From IMG/VR virus record IMGVR_UViG_3300042566_000808, positions 1-28,808 of that record: 28,808 bases of DNA; one strand, written 5' to 3'. Source of the stretch: a virus. This document shows positions 14,100 to 20,925 of the stretch, one piece after another; the first letter of the stretch is position 1, and every line of letters begins with the position of its first letter. The notes under the pieces are model-generated. The model searched no databases and was not told the DNA's origin. It saw only the letters and a list, made by a program, of their open reading frames with translations. Both the position numbers and the translations under genes were made by a program.

Positions 14100-14420
14100 A
14101 TGACTGTCAAAATTGAGGGCTCTGCGTTGAGTATCCCTGAGTCACTTGACTCGCTTAAAGTAACGCCTTTGGTCATGCACCGTATTTGGTTTCGATTGCA
14201 TACTACTAAAGAATGGTATGCAGTCATGAAAGAAGCTAGAACCATGTTTGGAACAAATTGGCGCACTCAAAGCAGGGTAAAACGCAGATTGGAGCACACT
14301 GCATTGTGGGGAGTTTCATTGCAACCTGTGCCGGTTTGGTTTGAAGTGCCAGATCAGACCTTTGCCACATGGGTGGCAGTAAAGCATGCGGTGATTGCCA
14401 TGCCACCGCCTGGTAAATAA
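14100..14420 (+). CDS. Hypothetical protein
   Basis: 106 aa. AAAGG about 6 nt upstream of ATG 14100. The sequence is basic and Trp/His-containing (HRIWFRLHTTKEWYAVMKEA, WRTQSRVKRRLEH, TALWGVSLQPVPVWF), ends in a small hydrophobic stretch and PPPGK; no convincing membrane segment. Family not recognised. It lies between P3 and the membrane coiled-coil gene. Confidence 0.65.
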   Translation: MTVKIEGSALSIPESLDSLKVTPLVMHRIWFRLHTTKEWYAVMKEARTMFGTNWRTQSRVKRRLEHTALWGVSLQPVPVWFEVPDQTFATWVAVKHAVIAMPPPGK

Positions 14421-14425
14421 TTTTT

Positions 14426-15925
14426 ATGATATTTGGATTTGGAATTCTCGCCACCGCATTACTCCTAAGCGCCGTAGCTGCCTACTACTCAGTGGCAGGT
14501 CTTACTGCTATATTCTCGGCGGCCACAATACCCGTGATCATCATGGGCGGCTCGTTGGAATTGGGCAAAATTGTTGCCACTGTATGGTTGCACAACAACT
14601 GGCGCCGTGCCGGTATTGTGTTCAAATTATATTTGGTACCGGCCATAGCATTCCTAATGATACTGACCAGCATGGGTATCTTTGGCTATTTGTCAAAGGC
14701 ACACTCGGATCAAAGTCTAGTGTCGGGTGATGTGCAAAGTAAAATTGCCATCTACGACGAAAAGATTCGAACAGCCAAGGATAATATAGATGCGAACCGG
14801 AAGGCGCTTAAACAGATGGATGAAGCTGTGGACCAAGTTATGGGTCGAAGCAGTGATGAAAAAGGTGCGGATAAGGCGGTACAAATCCGTCGCTCACAGC
14901 AGAAAGAACGAGCAAGACTTCAATCTGAGATTGCGGCCGAACAGAAAACTATTGCCGCCATTAGCGAAGAACGTGCGCCGATTGCCGCAGAGGTACGCAA
15001 GGTCGAAGCAGAAGTAGGACCAATCAAATACATTGCGGCCTTGCTTTACGGAGACAATCCTGATTCCAATCTGTTAGAACGTGCAGTGCGTTGGATGATC
15101 ATTATGATTGTGTTGGTGTTTGATCCACTTGCTCTCACACTTATCCTTGCATCCAACAAACAGTTTGAATGGGCACGACAAGGCACAGGCGGCTTTGTAC
15201 ACGACGAACCCAAATACGAACCAGACGATGGGCCTCTCACTGAACAACAACTAGAACAGATTCAGGCCAGTGTGGAACTACCAAAAGATCCGCATCCACC
15301 AGGTTGGATGTTTGATAAAAAAGAAGATGAACGTCCATGGAACGAACGTTATCCTTATCTTGCTTGGCCGTTTGAACATTTTAAAAATCTCAAGCCCATG
15401 GTTGCGCCAGATCCTGTCCGAGAAGATAAGGCTGCAATGGCTATTCGGCCCCCGGAAGAAATACCTGGTGTGGAAATACGTCCTTGGACTGACAAAGAAA
15501 TTGAAGCGTTAAATCAACCAGACGAAGATGAAATTGACAAAGAAGCCATACGTCGCTGGAAAATGGATCATCCAGATGATACTATTAAAAGTCAACGAAA
15601 CAAACTAGCCCGAGGCTATATTGATCGATTGCCTTGGCATGATCCAAAATACACACACTCAAGTTTTGGCAGTCAATTTCCTGCAAATCCCGGGCGTGGT
15701 GACACCTTTGTAAAAACTGATCGCATGCCACCACAGTTGTATAAATTCAACGGAGACGAGTGGATTATTATTGACAAAAACTCTACAGATAACTATACTT
15801 ACGACACAGCATACATTGATCATCTTATTGATAAGATTACTACAGGTGAGTATGAACCGGACTTACTGAGTGATATCGAACGAGAACAAGTTGCAGAGCG
15901 TCTTAAACAACCCAACAATTTATGA
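14426..15925 (+). CDS. Membrane protein with long periplasmic/cytoplasmic coiled coil
   Basis: 499 aa. Hydrophobic segments at about 4-25, 26-41, 62-89 and 222-243. Between the third and fourth lies a long heptad-rich coiled coil (about 97-198, Glu/Lys/Arg/Ala rich). The tail from 244 is acidic and Pro-rich, ending with a compact part (PPQLYKFNGDEWIIIDK and a Tyr-rich stretch). The architecture resembles membrane coil proteins of T4-like marine phages with no assigned role; a scaffold at the inner membrane is possible. The ribosome-binding site is poor; coupling from the preceding gene (stop 14418-14420) is likely. Its stop overlaps the clpX ATG. Confidence 0.78.
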   Translation: MIFGFGILATALLLSAVAAYYSVAGLTAIFSAATIPVIIMGGSLELGKIVATVWLHNNWRRAGIVFKLYLVPAIAFLMILTSMGIFGYLSKAHSDQSLVSGDVQSKIAIYDEKIRTAKDNIDANRKALKQMDEAVDQVMGRSSDEKGADKAVQIRRSQQKERARLQSEIAAEQKTIAAISEERAPIAAEVRKVEAEVGPIKYIAALLYGDNPDSNLLERAVRWMIIMIVLVFDPLALTLILASNKQFEWARQGTGGFVHDEPKYEPDDGPLTEQQLEQIQASVELPKDPHPPGWMFDKKEDERPWNERYPYLAWPFEHFKNLKPMVAPDPVREDKAAMAIRPPEEIPGVEIRPWTDKEIEALNQPDEDEIDKEAIRRWKMDHPDDTIKSQRNKLARGYIDRLPWHDPKYTHSSFGSQFPANPGRGDTFVKTDRMPPQLYKFNGDEWIIIDKNSTDNYTYDTAYIDHLIDKITTGEYEPDLLSDIEREQVAERLKQPNNL

Positions 15926-17154
15926 AACAAACCGAAAATTTAGATAATTGCAGTTTTTGTGGCAAACACAAGGATGCAGTGGTTAAATTGATAGTGGGCC
16001 AGGATGTCGCTATTTGCAATGAGTGTGTGGATCTTTGCCAAACGCTCTTGATAGATGATCCAGTGGTTAAACCTGTAGAACATGTTAGCCTTGATCCAAG
16101 AGCCATCTTAAAACATCTTGACCAGTACGTTATAGGACAAGATCGTGCCAAAATGGTGCTGAGTGTGGCCATTGCCAATCACTACAAACGCATACGCAAC
16201 CAAGACAAAAATACTGAAATTGAAAAAGTCAACATCTTGATGTTGGGCCCTACAGGCTCAGGCAAAACATTGTTGGCACGATCAGTGGCTAGATATTTAG
16301 ATGTGCCTTTTGTGATTGCTGATGCCACTAGCCTTACCGAAGCAGGTTATGTGGGCGACGACGTTGAAAGTTTAATTTCTCGCTTGTATGCCGCTTCAGG
16401 CAATGACGTTGAAAAAACACAACAAGGTATTGTGTTTGTGGATGAAATAGACAAGATCAGTCGCCGCAGTGAAAGTCAAAGTATCACACGAGATGTGTCA
16501 GGAGAAGGTGTACAGCAAGCTCTGCTCAAGTTGGTAGAAGGCACCAAGTGCAGAATCACACCAACCGGCGGCCGCAAACATCCCAATGGGGAAACAGTAG
16601 AGATTGACACCACAAACATCTTGTTTATCGCTGGTGGTGCATTTGTGGGTCTAGACAACATTGTGCGCAATCGCATACGTGGTACTGCTATTGGATTTCA
16701 AGCTGAAGTGTCAGTAGACCGTGCTGGTGACCTTGACCAAGTAACACCCGACGACTTGGTTAGATTTGGTATGATTCCAGAGTTTGTGGGACGTTTTCCA
16801 AGCTGGGTTGCACTAAATGAACTTGCACTGGAAGATTTGATATCTATCCTGACAGAAATCAAGCATAGTTATGTGGACCAATATCAGTGGTTGTTTGCAC
16901 AAGATCAAGTTGCATTAGACTTTGATAAAACAGCACTGGAACAGGTGGCTAAAAATACTCTAAAAAACAAAACAGGAGCACGTGGCCTGCATAGCGAACT
17001 GGAACGTGTGCTATTGCCACACATGTTTAATCTAGCACGTTATAAAGAACAAGGCATTGACCAAGTAAAAATCACTAATGACCTGGTAAATACTCCTACA
17101 GAACTAAAGGTACATGATGAACAAATTGCGAGGAAGGTCGGTAATAGTCGCTGA
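15922..17154 (+). CDS. clpX: ClpX, ATP-dependent unfoldase of the Clp protease
   Basis: 410 aa (E. coli 424). N-terminal zinc finger C10/C13/C32/C35 for adaptor and substrate binding; Walker A GPTGSGKT (109-116); pore-1 loop GYVGDD (142-147); Walker B VFVDEID (171-177); RKH loop (218-220); ClpP-docking IGF loop (257-259); sensor 2 GARGL (352-356). All elements for ATP hydrolysis, substrate pulling and ClpP docking appear intact, so it should be active. No clpP is in the window, so it would have to use host ClpP or act as a stand-alone unfoldase. The ATG overlaps the preceding TGA, and its 3' end overlaps bS21 by 41 bp. Confidence 0.97.
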   Translation: MKQTENLDNCSFCGKHKDAVVKLIVGQDVAICNECVDLCQTLLIDDPVVKPVEHVSLDPRAILKHLDQYVIGQDRAKMVLSVAIANHYKRIRNQDKNTEIEKVNILMLGPTGSGKTLLARSVARYLDVPFVIADATSLTEAGYVGDDVESLISRLYAASGNDVEKTQQGIVFVDEIDKISRRSESQSITRDVSGEGVQQALLKLVEGTKCRITPTGGRKHPNGETVEIDTTNILFIAGGAFVGLDNIVRNRIRGTAIGFQAEVSVDRAGDLDQVTPDDLVRFGMIPEFVGRFPSWVALNELALEDLISILTEIKHSYVDQYQWLFAQDQVALDFDKTALEQVAKNTLKNKTGARGLHSELERVLLPHMFNLARYKEQGIDQVKITNDLVNTPTELKVHDEQIARKVGNSR

Positions 17155-17341
17155 TGGTAATGTAGAAAAAGCTCTACGTAAATTCAAGAAAAAAATCCAG
17201 ACATCTGGTATTCTTAACGACCTGCGTGATCGTGAATTCTACACCAAGCCTACTACTGCTCGCAAGCTCAAACGCAGTGCTGCTAAAAATCGCTGGCGCA
17301 GACAACTGGCCGAGCAAGCACTGCCTAAAAAAATGTACTGA
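17114..17341 (+). CDS. rpsU: Ribosomal protein bS21
   Basis: 75 aa (bacterial bS21 is about 70). Core VEKALRKFKKKIQTSGILND followed by LRDREFYTKPTTARKLK is the family hallmark (ALRRFKR...REFYEKPTxxRKR), with a basic tail. bS21 sits on the 30S platform by the anti-Shine-Dalgarno site and influences initiation; phage copies are thought to enter host ribosomes and bias translation. Two ATGs (17114, 17117) follow AAAGG; either may be used. The gene begins inside clpX. The stop overlaps the next ATG (TGATG). Confidence 0.93.
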   Translation: MMNKLRGRSVIVADGNVEKALRKFKKKIQTSGILNDLRDREFYTKPTTARKLKRSAAKNRWRRQLAEQALPKKMY

Positions 17342-17568
17342 TGTACATTGAGTTCCAGTTGTCCTCAGACTTAGTTCGAAACAAACTGAATGCATGGGCA
17401 ATAAAATACAATATCAAATACCGTACTAAAGTATTCAAATACACCTTGCGGGTTACATTTGATTCAGACGAATCTTACACACTATTTGCAATGACGTGGG
17501 TACCACACCCAGAACATCCAGAATGGACAACTTACCGCTTGGTAACTGACCTAAATAATAAAATATAG
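17341..17568 (+). CDS. Small hypothetical protein
   Basis: 75 aa, coupled to bS21 by TGATG. Alternating hydrophobic residues (MYIEFQLSSDLV, FKYTLRVTFDSDESYTLF, TTYRLVTDL) suggest a small beta/alpha fold with a helix at 11-24. Cytoplasmic, no signature. Coupling to bS21 suggests coordinate expression, nothing more. Confidence 0.7.
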   Translation: MYIEFQLSSDLVRNKLNAWAIKYNIKYRTKVFKYTLRVTFDSDESYTLFAMTWVPHPEHPEWTTYRLVTDLNNKI

Positions 17569-17585
17569 TTTTTCTTCGTGTATAA

Positions 17586-17591
17586 TAAATA
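17586..17591 (+). promoter_or_regulatory. Late-promoter-like TAAATA upstream of hsp20
   Basis: TAATAAATAAC around 17583-17593 resembles the T4/cyanophage late box (TATAAATA / CTAAATA). It lies 64 bp before the hsp20 ATG. An overlapping TATAAT (17581-17586) has no -35 partner at 16-18 bp. A hairpin begins 2 nt after the box. Confidence 0.45.
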
Positions 17592-17593
17592 AC

Positions 17594-17621
17594 AATGTAG
17601 TGCCCATAGTGGGGCTACATT
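17594..17621 (+). other. Stem-loop in hsp20 leader
   Basis: AATGTAG (17594-17600) pairs with CTACATT (17615-17621); inner CCC/GGG pairs extend the stem. No U-tract, so a 5' leader structure or weak transcription barrier is more likely than a terminator. Confidence 0.55.
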
Positions 17622-17655
17622 ACAAGTCATCTTGCTTATATAAAGGAGAAAACAA

Positions 17656-18108
17656 ATGACAAAAACTCTCACCCTTCGCGGCTTCGACATTCCATCAATT
17701 CACAAATTTGGTATCGGTTTCGATAACATGTTTGATGAACTCATGCGTGTGAGTGCTCAACAATCCTCAACAAACTATCCACCTTACAACATTGTGCAAA
17801 TCAATGAAGATGAGTACATGATCAGTCTTGCTGTGGCTGGTTTTGGATTGGATAATCTTTCAGTAACCAAGGACAAAAAATTCTTGATCATTGAAGGCAA
17901 AGAGTATCAACCTGATAGCGACAAGATCGTGCCAAACTATCTGCACAAAGGCATCAGCAATAGAGATTTCCGTCGTGAATTCCAACTTGCAGACCATGTG
18001 GAGATCAGCAATGCTCATCTTGAACTGGGTATCTTAAGCGTTTACCTAAAGCGTGAAGTGCCGGAAGACGCTAAGCCAAAGACCATTGCGATCACCTACA
18101 CTTCCTAA
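17656..18108 (+). CDS. Small heat shock protein Hsp20 (IbpA-like)
   Basis: 150 aa ATP-independent holdase. The alpha-crystallin domain spans about 38-140: PPYNIVQINEDEYMISLAVAG then FGLDNLSVT, FLIIEGKE, GISNRDFRREFQLADHV, and a final LSVYLKREVPEDAK. The C-terminal I-A-I (residues about 145-147) is the IxI motif for oligomer assembly. AAAGGAG lies 8 nt before the ATG. Hsp20 is common in T4-like phages of aquatic bacteria, where it probably protects virion proteins during assembly. It has its own leader with a late-type box and hairpin, so it can be transcribed apart from clpX-bS21. Confidence 0.95.
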   Translation: MTKTLTLRGFDIPSIHKFGIGFDNMFDELMRVSAQQSSTNYPPYNIVQINEDEYMISLAVAGFGLDNLSVTKDKKFLIIEGKEYQPDSDKIVPNYLHKGISNRDFRREFQLADHVEISNAHLELGILSVYLKREVPEDAKPKTIAITYTS

Positions 18109-18118
18109 TATAATAGTG

Positions 18119-18124
18119 TAAATA
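18119..18124 (+). promoter_or_regulatory. Late-promoter-like TAAATA upstream of clpS
   Basis: GTGTAAATACAG, 52 bp before the clpS ATG. A TATAAT (18109-18114) sits just upstream but lacks a -35. The box is followed directly by a strong hairpin, as at 17586 and 25276. Confidence 0.45.
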
Positions 18125-18150
18125 CAGTGGCAGCAATCCTGCTGCCACTG
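18125..18150 (+). other. Perfect 11-bp stem-loop between hsp20 and clpS
   Basis: CAGTGGCAGCA, loop ATCC, TGCTGCCACTG: 11 uninterrupted pairs with a tetraloop. The downstream sequence (ATTGTATAG) has no U-run, so intrinsic termination would be weak. It could protect or attenuate the hsp20 message or structure the clpS leader. Confidence 0.75.
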
Positions 18151-18176
18151 ATTGTATAGCAAAGCAAGGAATAGAA

Positions 18177-18488
18177 ATGGCACAGAGCGACACCCGCACA
18201 CGAATCAAACCATCAGAGGCCGTAAAAGAGCCACCTATGTTTCGCGTGGTTTACTTGAACGACAACACAACTTCCATGGAATTTGTGGTTGAAAGTTTGG
18301 TTGAATATTTTGAATACACCCCCGAAACCGCAGAACAAATCACCATTGACATTCACGAAGAAGGCTCTGCTTGTGTGGCAGTGTTGCCTTATGAGATTGC
18401 TGAACAAAAAGGTGTTGAAGTTACTGTGAGTGCTAGATCACAAAACTATCCGCTTCAAATCAAACTGGAACCTGAAACAGTTCAATAA
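18177..18488 (+). CDS. clpS: ClpS, N-degron adaptor
   Basis: 103 aa (E. coli 106). Aligns without gaps to E. coli ClpS from PP(M)F/YxV to PLxxxLE. The N-degron pocket is mostly kept: N28-D29 (E. coli N34/D35), T32 (T38), M34 (M40), V37 (V43), H60 (H66). D36 is replaced by Asn30 and the gatekeeper M62 by Thr56. ClpS normally hands N-end-rule substrates to ClpA-ClpP and blocks some other ClpA substrates. The N-terminal extension (1-18) needed for ClpA activation is short but present. AAGGA precedes the ATG. The 3' end overlaps the convergent phosphoesterase gene by 7 bp. Confidence 0.94.
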   Translation: MAQSDTRTRIKPSEAVKEPPMFRVVYLNDNTTSMEFVVESLVEYFEYTPETAEQITIDIHEEGSACVAVLPYEIAEQKGVEVTVSARSQNYPLQIKLEPETVQ

Positions 18489-19273
18489 TCAATGATTATA
18501 CGCAATGGATGGTACACATATTGTGACCATTGCGTATTATTGCGGCCACGGCAGTTGTTGACATAACGAACACCATCTCGATACTGGTCAACTTTGCCAT
18601 GATAGTGCCCAAAGCACCAGGTGTCAATCTTTCGTTCAGTATCTACGTCTAAGGCATTCAGCATGTGCCTGTTGCCCATAACATTGAATTTAAGTTTATT
18701 AGCTAAATCAATATCATGTGCAATCAACTCAGGCATGGGCACAGTGTGGCTGACTATGACAATTTTTTTTACATCTCTATGAGTTTGTAATTTCTTTACA
18801 CTGGCTATCAAGTAATTGGCATCAATGGTGCTGGCTCGGCGTATGGCATCATAATTGTCGTGTGTGTAGGAGTACTGCTCACACCACCAATCTCTGACTT
18901 CTTCAGGATCAATAGTGTTGTCAAAATCAAAACCCCACCAACCGTTTGTGCCCAAAATAGCCACGCCATTGATTACCACCACATTGTCTTGTAGATACAC
19001 CACATTGGATATTTTTCCAATTTGCCGAGTCATTTCTCGATAGCTGCTGCTAAGATTATCAATAGAATTTACATGTTCGTCATTGCCATCAACATAAAAT
19101 ACTGCTTGATAGCATTGCCCAAGATGTGTTAGTGTCTTATACAGTAAGGATCTGTTTTTACATACGTCACCAATGACCACACAGTGCGGGCTGGTAGCAC
19201 AGCCGGTCCAATCAAACTCACCATCCCAAGTGTCAATGTGTAAATCAGAAATTAAATCAAAGGCAAGTTGCAT
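18482..19273 (-). CDS. Calcineurin-like metallophosphoesterase
   Basis: 263 aa, minus strand. Two-metal phosphoesterase motifs in order: D10-L-H12, GDV (35-37), GNDEH (63-67), SHT (175-177) and GHYH (222-225). The usual GNHE is GNDE here, as in some family members. It could act on a nucleotide, phosphoprotein or nucleic acid; the substrate cannot be read from sequence. It is convergent with clpS (7-bp overlap). On the minus strand TAAATA (19285-19280) lies just before the ATG, so the message may be nearly leaderless; no ribosome-binding site is seen. Confidence 0.88.
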   Translation of the reverse strand: MQLAFDLISDLHIDTWDGEFDWTGCATSPHCVVIGDVCKNRSLLYKTLTHLGQCYQAVFYVDGNDEHVNSIDNLSSSYREMTRQIGKISNVVYLQDNVVVINGVAILGTNGWWGFDFDNTIDPEEVRDWWCEQYSYTHDNYDAIRRASTIDANYLIASVKKLQTHRDVKKIVIVSHTVPMPELIAHDIDLANKLKFNVMGNRHMLNALDVDTERKIDTWCFGHYHGKVDQYRDGVRYVNNCRGRNNTQWSQYVYHPLRIIIDY

Positions 19274-19279
19274 GATACA

Positions 19280-19285
19280 TATTTA
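19280..19285 (-). promoter_or_regulatory. Late-type TAAATA before the phosphoesterase start
   Basis: Minus-strand TTTTAAATATG, 6 nt before the ATG at 19273. With T4-like geometry transcription would begin about 1 nt before the ATG. Confidence 0.35.
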
Positions 19286-19298
19286 AAAGGAACACAAC

Positions 19299-19655
19299 AT
19301 GAACATAATATTTGGCGATGCTATTGAACAAATTGCAACCACTCACACTGTTTTGGAATTGGATACATTTAAACTAATGCCGTCTGAACAACTAATAAAA
19401 GCCTATTGTGTTGTTGATACAATACCATTGACAGAATTTTCAATCTTAGAAAATAATAAAAAAATACATCAACAACTGATAACACAGTATCAACAACAAA
19501 ACTGGGAATTTTGCAAAAGTGCAGCAACTGCATTGCTGGGCAGTTGGAACGGTGAACTAGATACTTTTTATCAACATCTACTAGAGAGAATGACTAAATG
19601 CCAAGAAGCTCCGGATGACAGTTGGTACTACTGGATTGTCAAGAATTCTGATTGA
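19299..19655 (+). CDS. Conserved-looking hypothetical phage protein
   Basis: 118 aa. AAGGA lies about 8 nt upstream of ATG 19299. Blocks: MNIIFGDAIEQI, TVLELDTFKL (18-27), AYCVVDTIPLTEF (35-47), NWEFCKSAATALLGSWNGELDTFY (68-91), a pattern I associate with small T4-like phage proteins of unknown role. Cytoplasmic, alpha/beta. Divergent from the phosphoesterase (25 bp between starts) and convergent with the glycosyltransferase-like gene (17-bp overlap). Confidence 0.72.
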   Translation: MNIIFGDAIEQIATTHTVLELDTFKLMPSEQLIKAYCVVDTIPLTEFSILENNKKIHQQLITQYQQQNWEFCKSAATALLGSWNGELDTFYQHLLERMTKCQEAPDDSWYYWIVKNSD

Positions 19656-20925
19656 TCCACTTGTAAAAATCGTCTATGTCTTGTTGTGTTCTGCCTGGTT
19701 TGACATTGTTATAGTATTTTCCCATCTCAGGATTTAGGCTGGCAATTTCTCCCAGTTTTTTGTACCACATTCCAGTTCGGTTTTGATTCATTATGTCAAT
19801 TGCTTGATTGAGATTGTGTTGATACTCATCAACAACCATGTCATGAAAGTTGGATGAAAAAAACCATTTTTTGTTGTAGTCGGCAATTTCATAAAGTTTC
19901 TCCCATAACAAAGTTTTGTCAGCACGATCTAATTTGGCTATCCTATTCATTTCTGCAATGATCATGTGCAGTCGCGTTGCCGAATCTGTTTCTTGATCGT
20001 AATCTTCGTTTATGATTGGACTGAATGTTTTAAACCCATAGTCTTTTAAATACGCTAAACTTCCTGGTGTAGCTACTGCAATAAACGGCATACCACATGC
20101 TATGGGTCTTAACATTTTTTCTGTAAGGTGATTTCGTTGATCATCAAACAACGTTTCTAAAACTACTTCGATGCCTGCACTACCATAATCATCGTGGTTG
20201 TAGTCTGCACTAGCTGCGGAAGAATGTGTGTTTAATGGCAGGTGAGATTCCAATGCTGTTGAAATTTTAAAATTGGCATTTTGATATTTGTGATCTTGAT
20301 AATGTGTGTCTGAATCAATTGGATTGAAACTTGTTTTGCAATAGGTTGTTAGACTATTTGCGCACAATAATTCTGCAAATTTAAGTCTGTATTCTCTAGT
20401 GCCGGACCAAGCACGATTGTATATTAAAAAATCTGTTTGAATGTTTTTGTGCTTTAGTAAAGGGTCATGCTCGGCAAATCTAAACCAATCTCTAGCTATC
20501 AGTGCATGACTCCAGTAATAAACAGGTACAAATCCTACAGCCTGATATTTTTCCACTTCTGGGCTGTTTTTTTCACTGTGGCATAACATCATTAGATCAT
20601 AGCCAGAATATGCAGTAGGAATAACTCCTCTAATGTGCATTTGAGACAATTGTGCTAACATTTCGGAATGAGCTTGTTGATTAAATCTTTCAAAGGCCAA
20701 AGCAGAAATACTATCGTTACTATACAAATCAAATTGTAAAGGTTCTTGATCGTGAAAGATTATAGCCGGAGTTGTCTGCCCGTAAAACCAGGCAACGTGG
20801 TCCGTAAAGTAAAACTTTAAATCAGCCAATTTTTTTGAGCCATATGGTTTAAAGCCATAAATTATGATATCGTGCTTGCACAAGTCGTGCAAAAAATTAT
20901 ATAATCTATCTAAAGGAACGCTCAT
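19639..20925 (-). CDS. Glycosyltransferase-like protein
   Basis: 428 aa, minus strand. The C-terminal half has blocks of phage glycosyltransferase-like proteins: GIEVVLETLFDDQRNHLTEK (the E..LF...LTEK donor-site pattern), MLRPIACGMPFIAVATPGSL, and YGFKTFSPIINEDYD. The N-terminal half (IIIYGFKPYGSKKL, IIFHDQEPLQFDLY) could be the acceptor domain. The sugar and acceptor are unknown; the neighbouring sugar dehydrogenase suggests a common glycan. The ATG at 20925 overlaps the plus-strand dehydrogenase ATG (CATG); with no ribosome-binding site there, an internal TTG (20892) is an alternative start. Confidence 0.72.
   Translation of the reverse strand: MSVPLDRLYNFLHDLCKHDIIIYGFKPYGSKKLADLKFYFTDHVAWFYGQTTPAIIFHDQEPLQFDLYSNDSISALAFERFNQQAHSEMLAQLSQMHIRGVIPTAYSGYDLMMLCHSEKNSPEVEKYQAVGFVPVYYWSHALIARDWFRFAEHDPLLKHKNIQTDFLIYNRAWSGTREYRLKFAELLCANSLTTYCKTSFNPIDSDTHYQDHKYQNANFKISTALESHLPLNTHSSAASADYNHDDYGSAGIEVVLETLFDDQRNHLTEKMLRPIACGMPFIAVATPGSLAYLKDYGFKTFSPIINEDYDQETDSATRLHMIIAEMNRIAKLDRADKTLLWEKLYEIADYNKKWFFSSNFHDMVVDEYQHNLNQAIDIMNQNRTGMWYKKLGEIASLNPEMGKYYNNVKPGRTQQDIDDFYKWINQNS

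Noticed and set aside
17581-17586. Sigma70 promoter with TATAAT before hsp20
   Set aside because: No acceptable -35 lies 16-18 bp upstream; the overlapping late-type TAAATA box is the better reading.
18125-18150. Rho-independent terminator after hsp20
   Set aside because: The hairpin is strong but no U-run follows, so it is listed only as a stem-loop.
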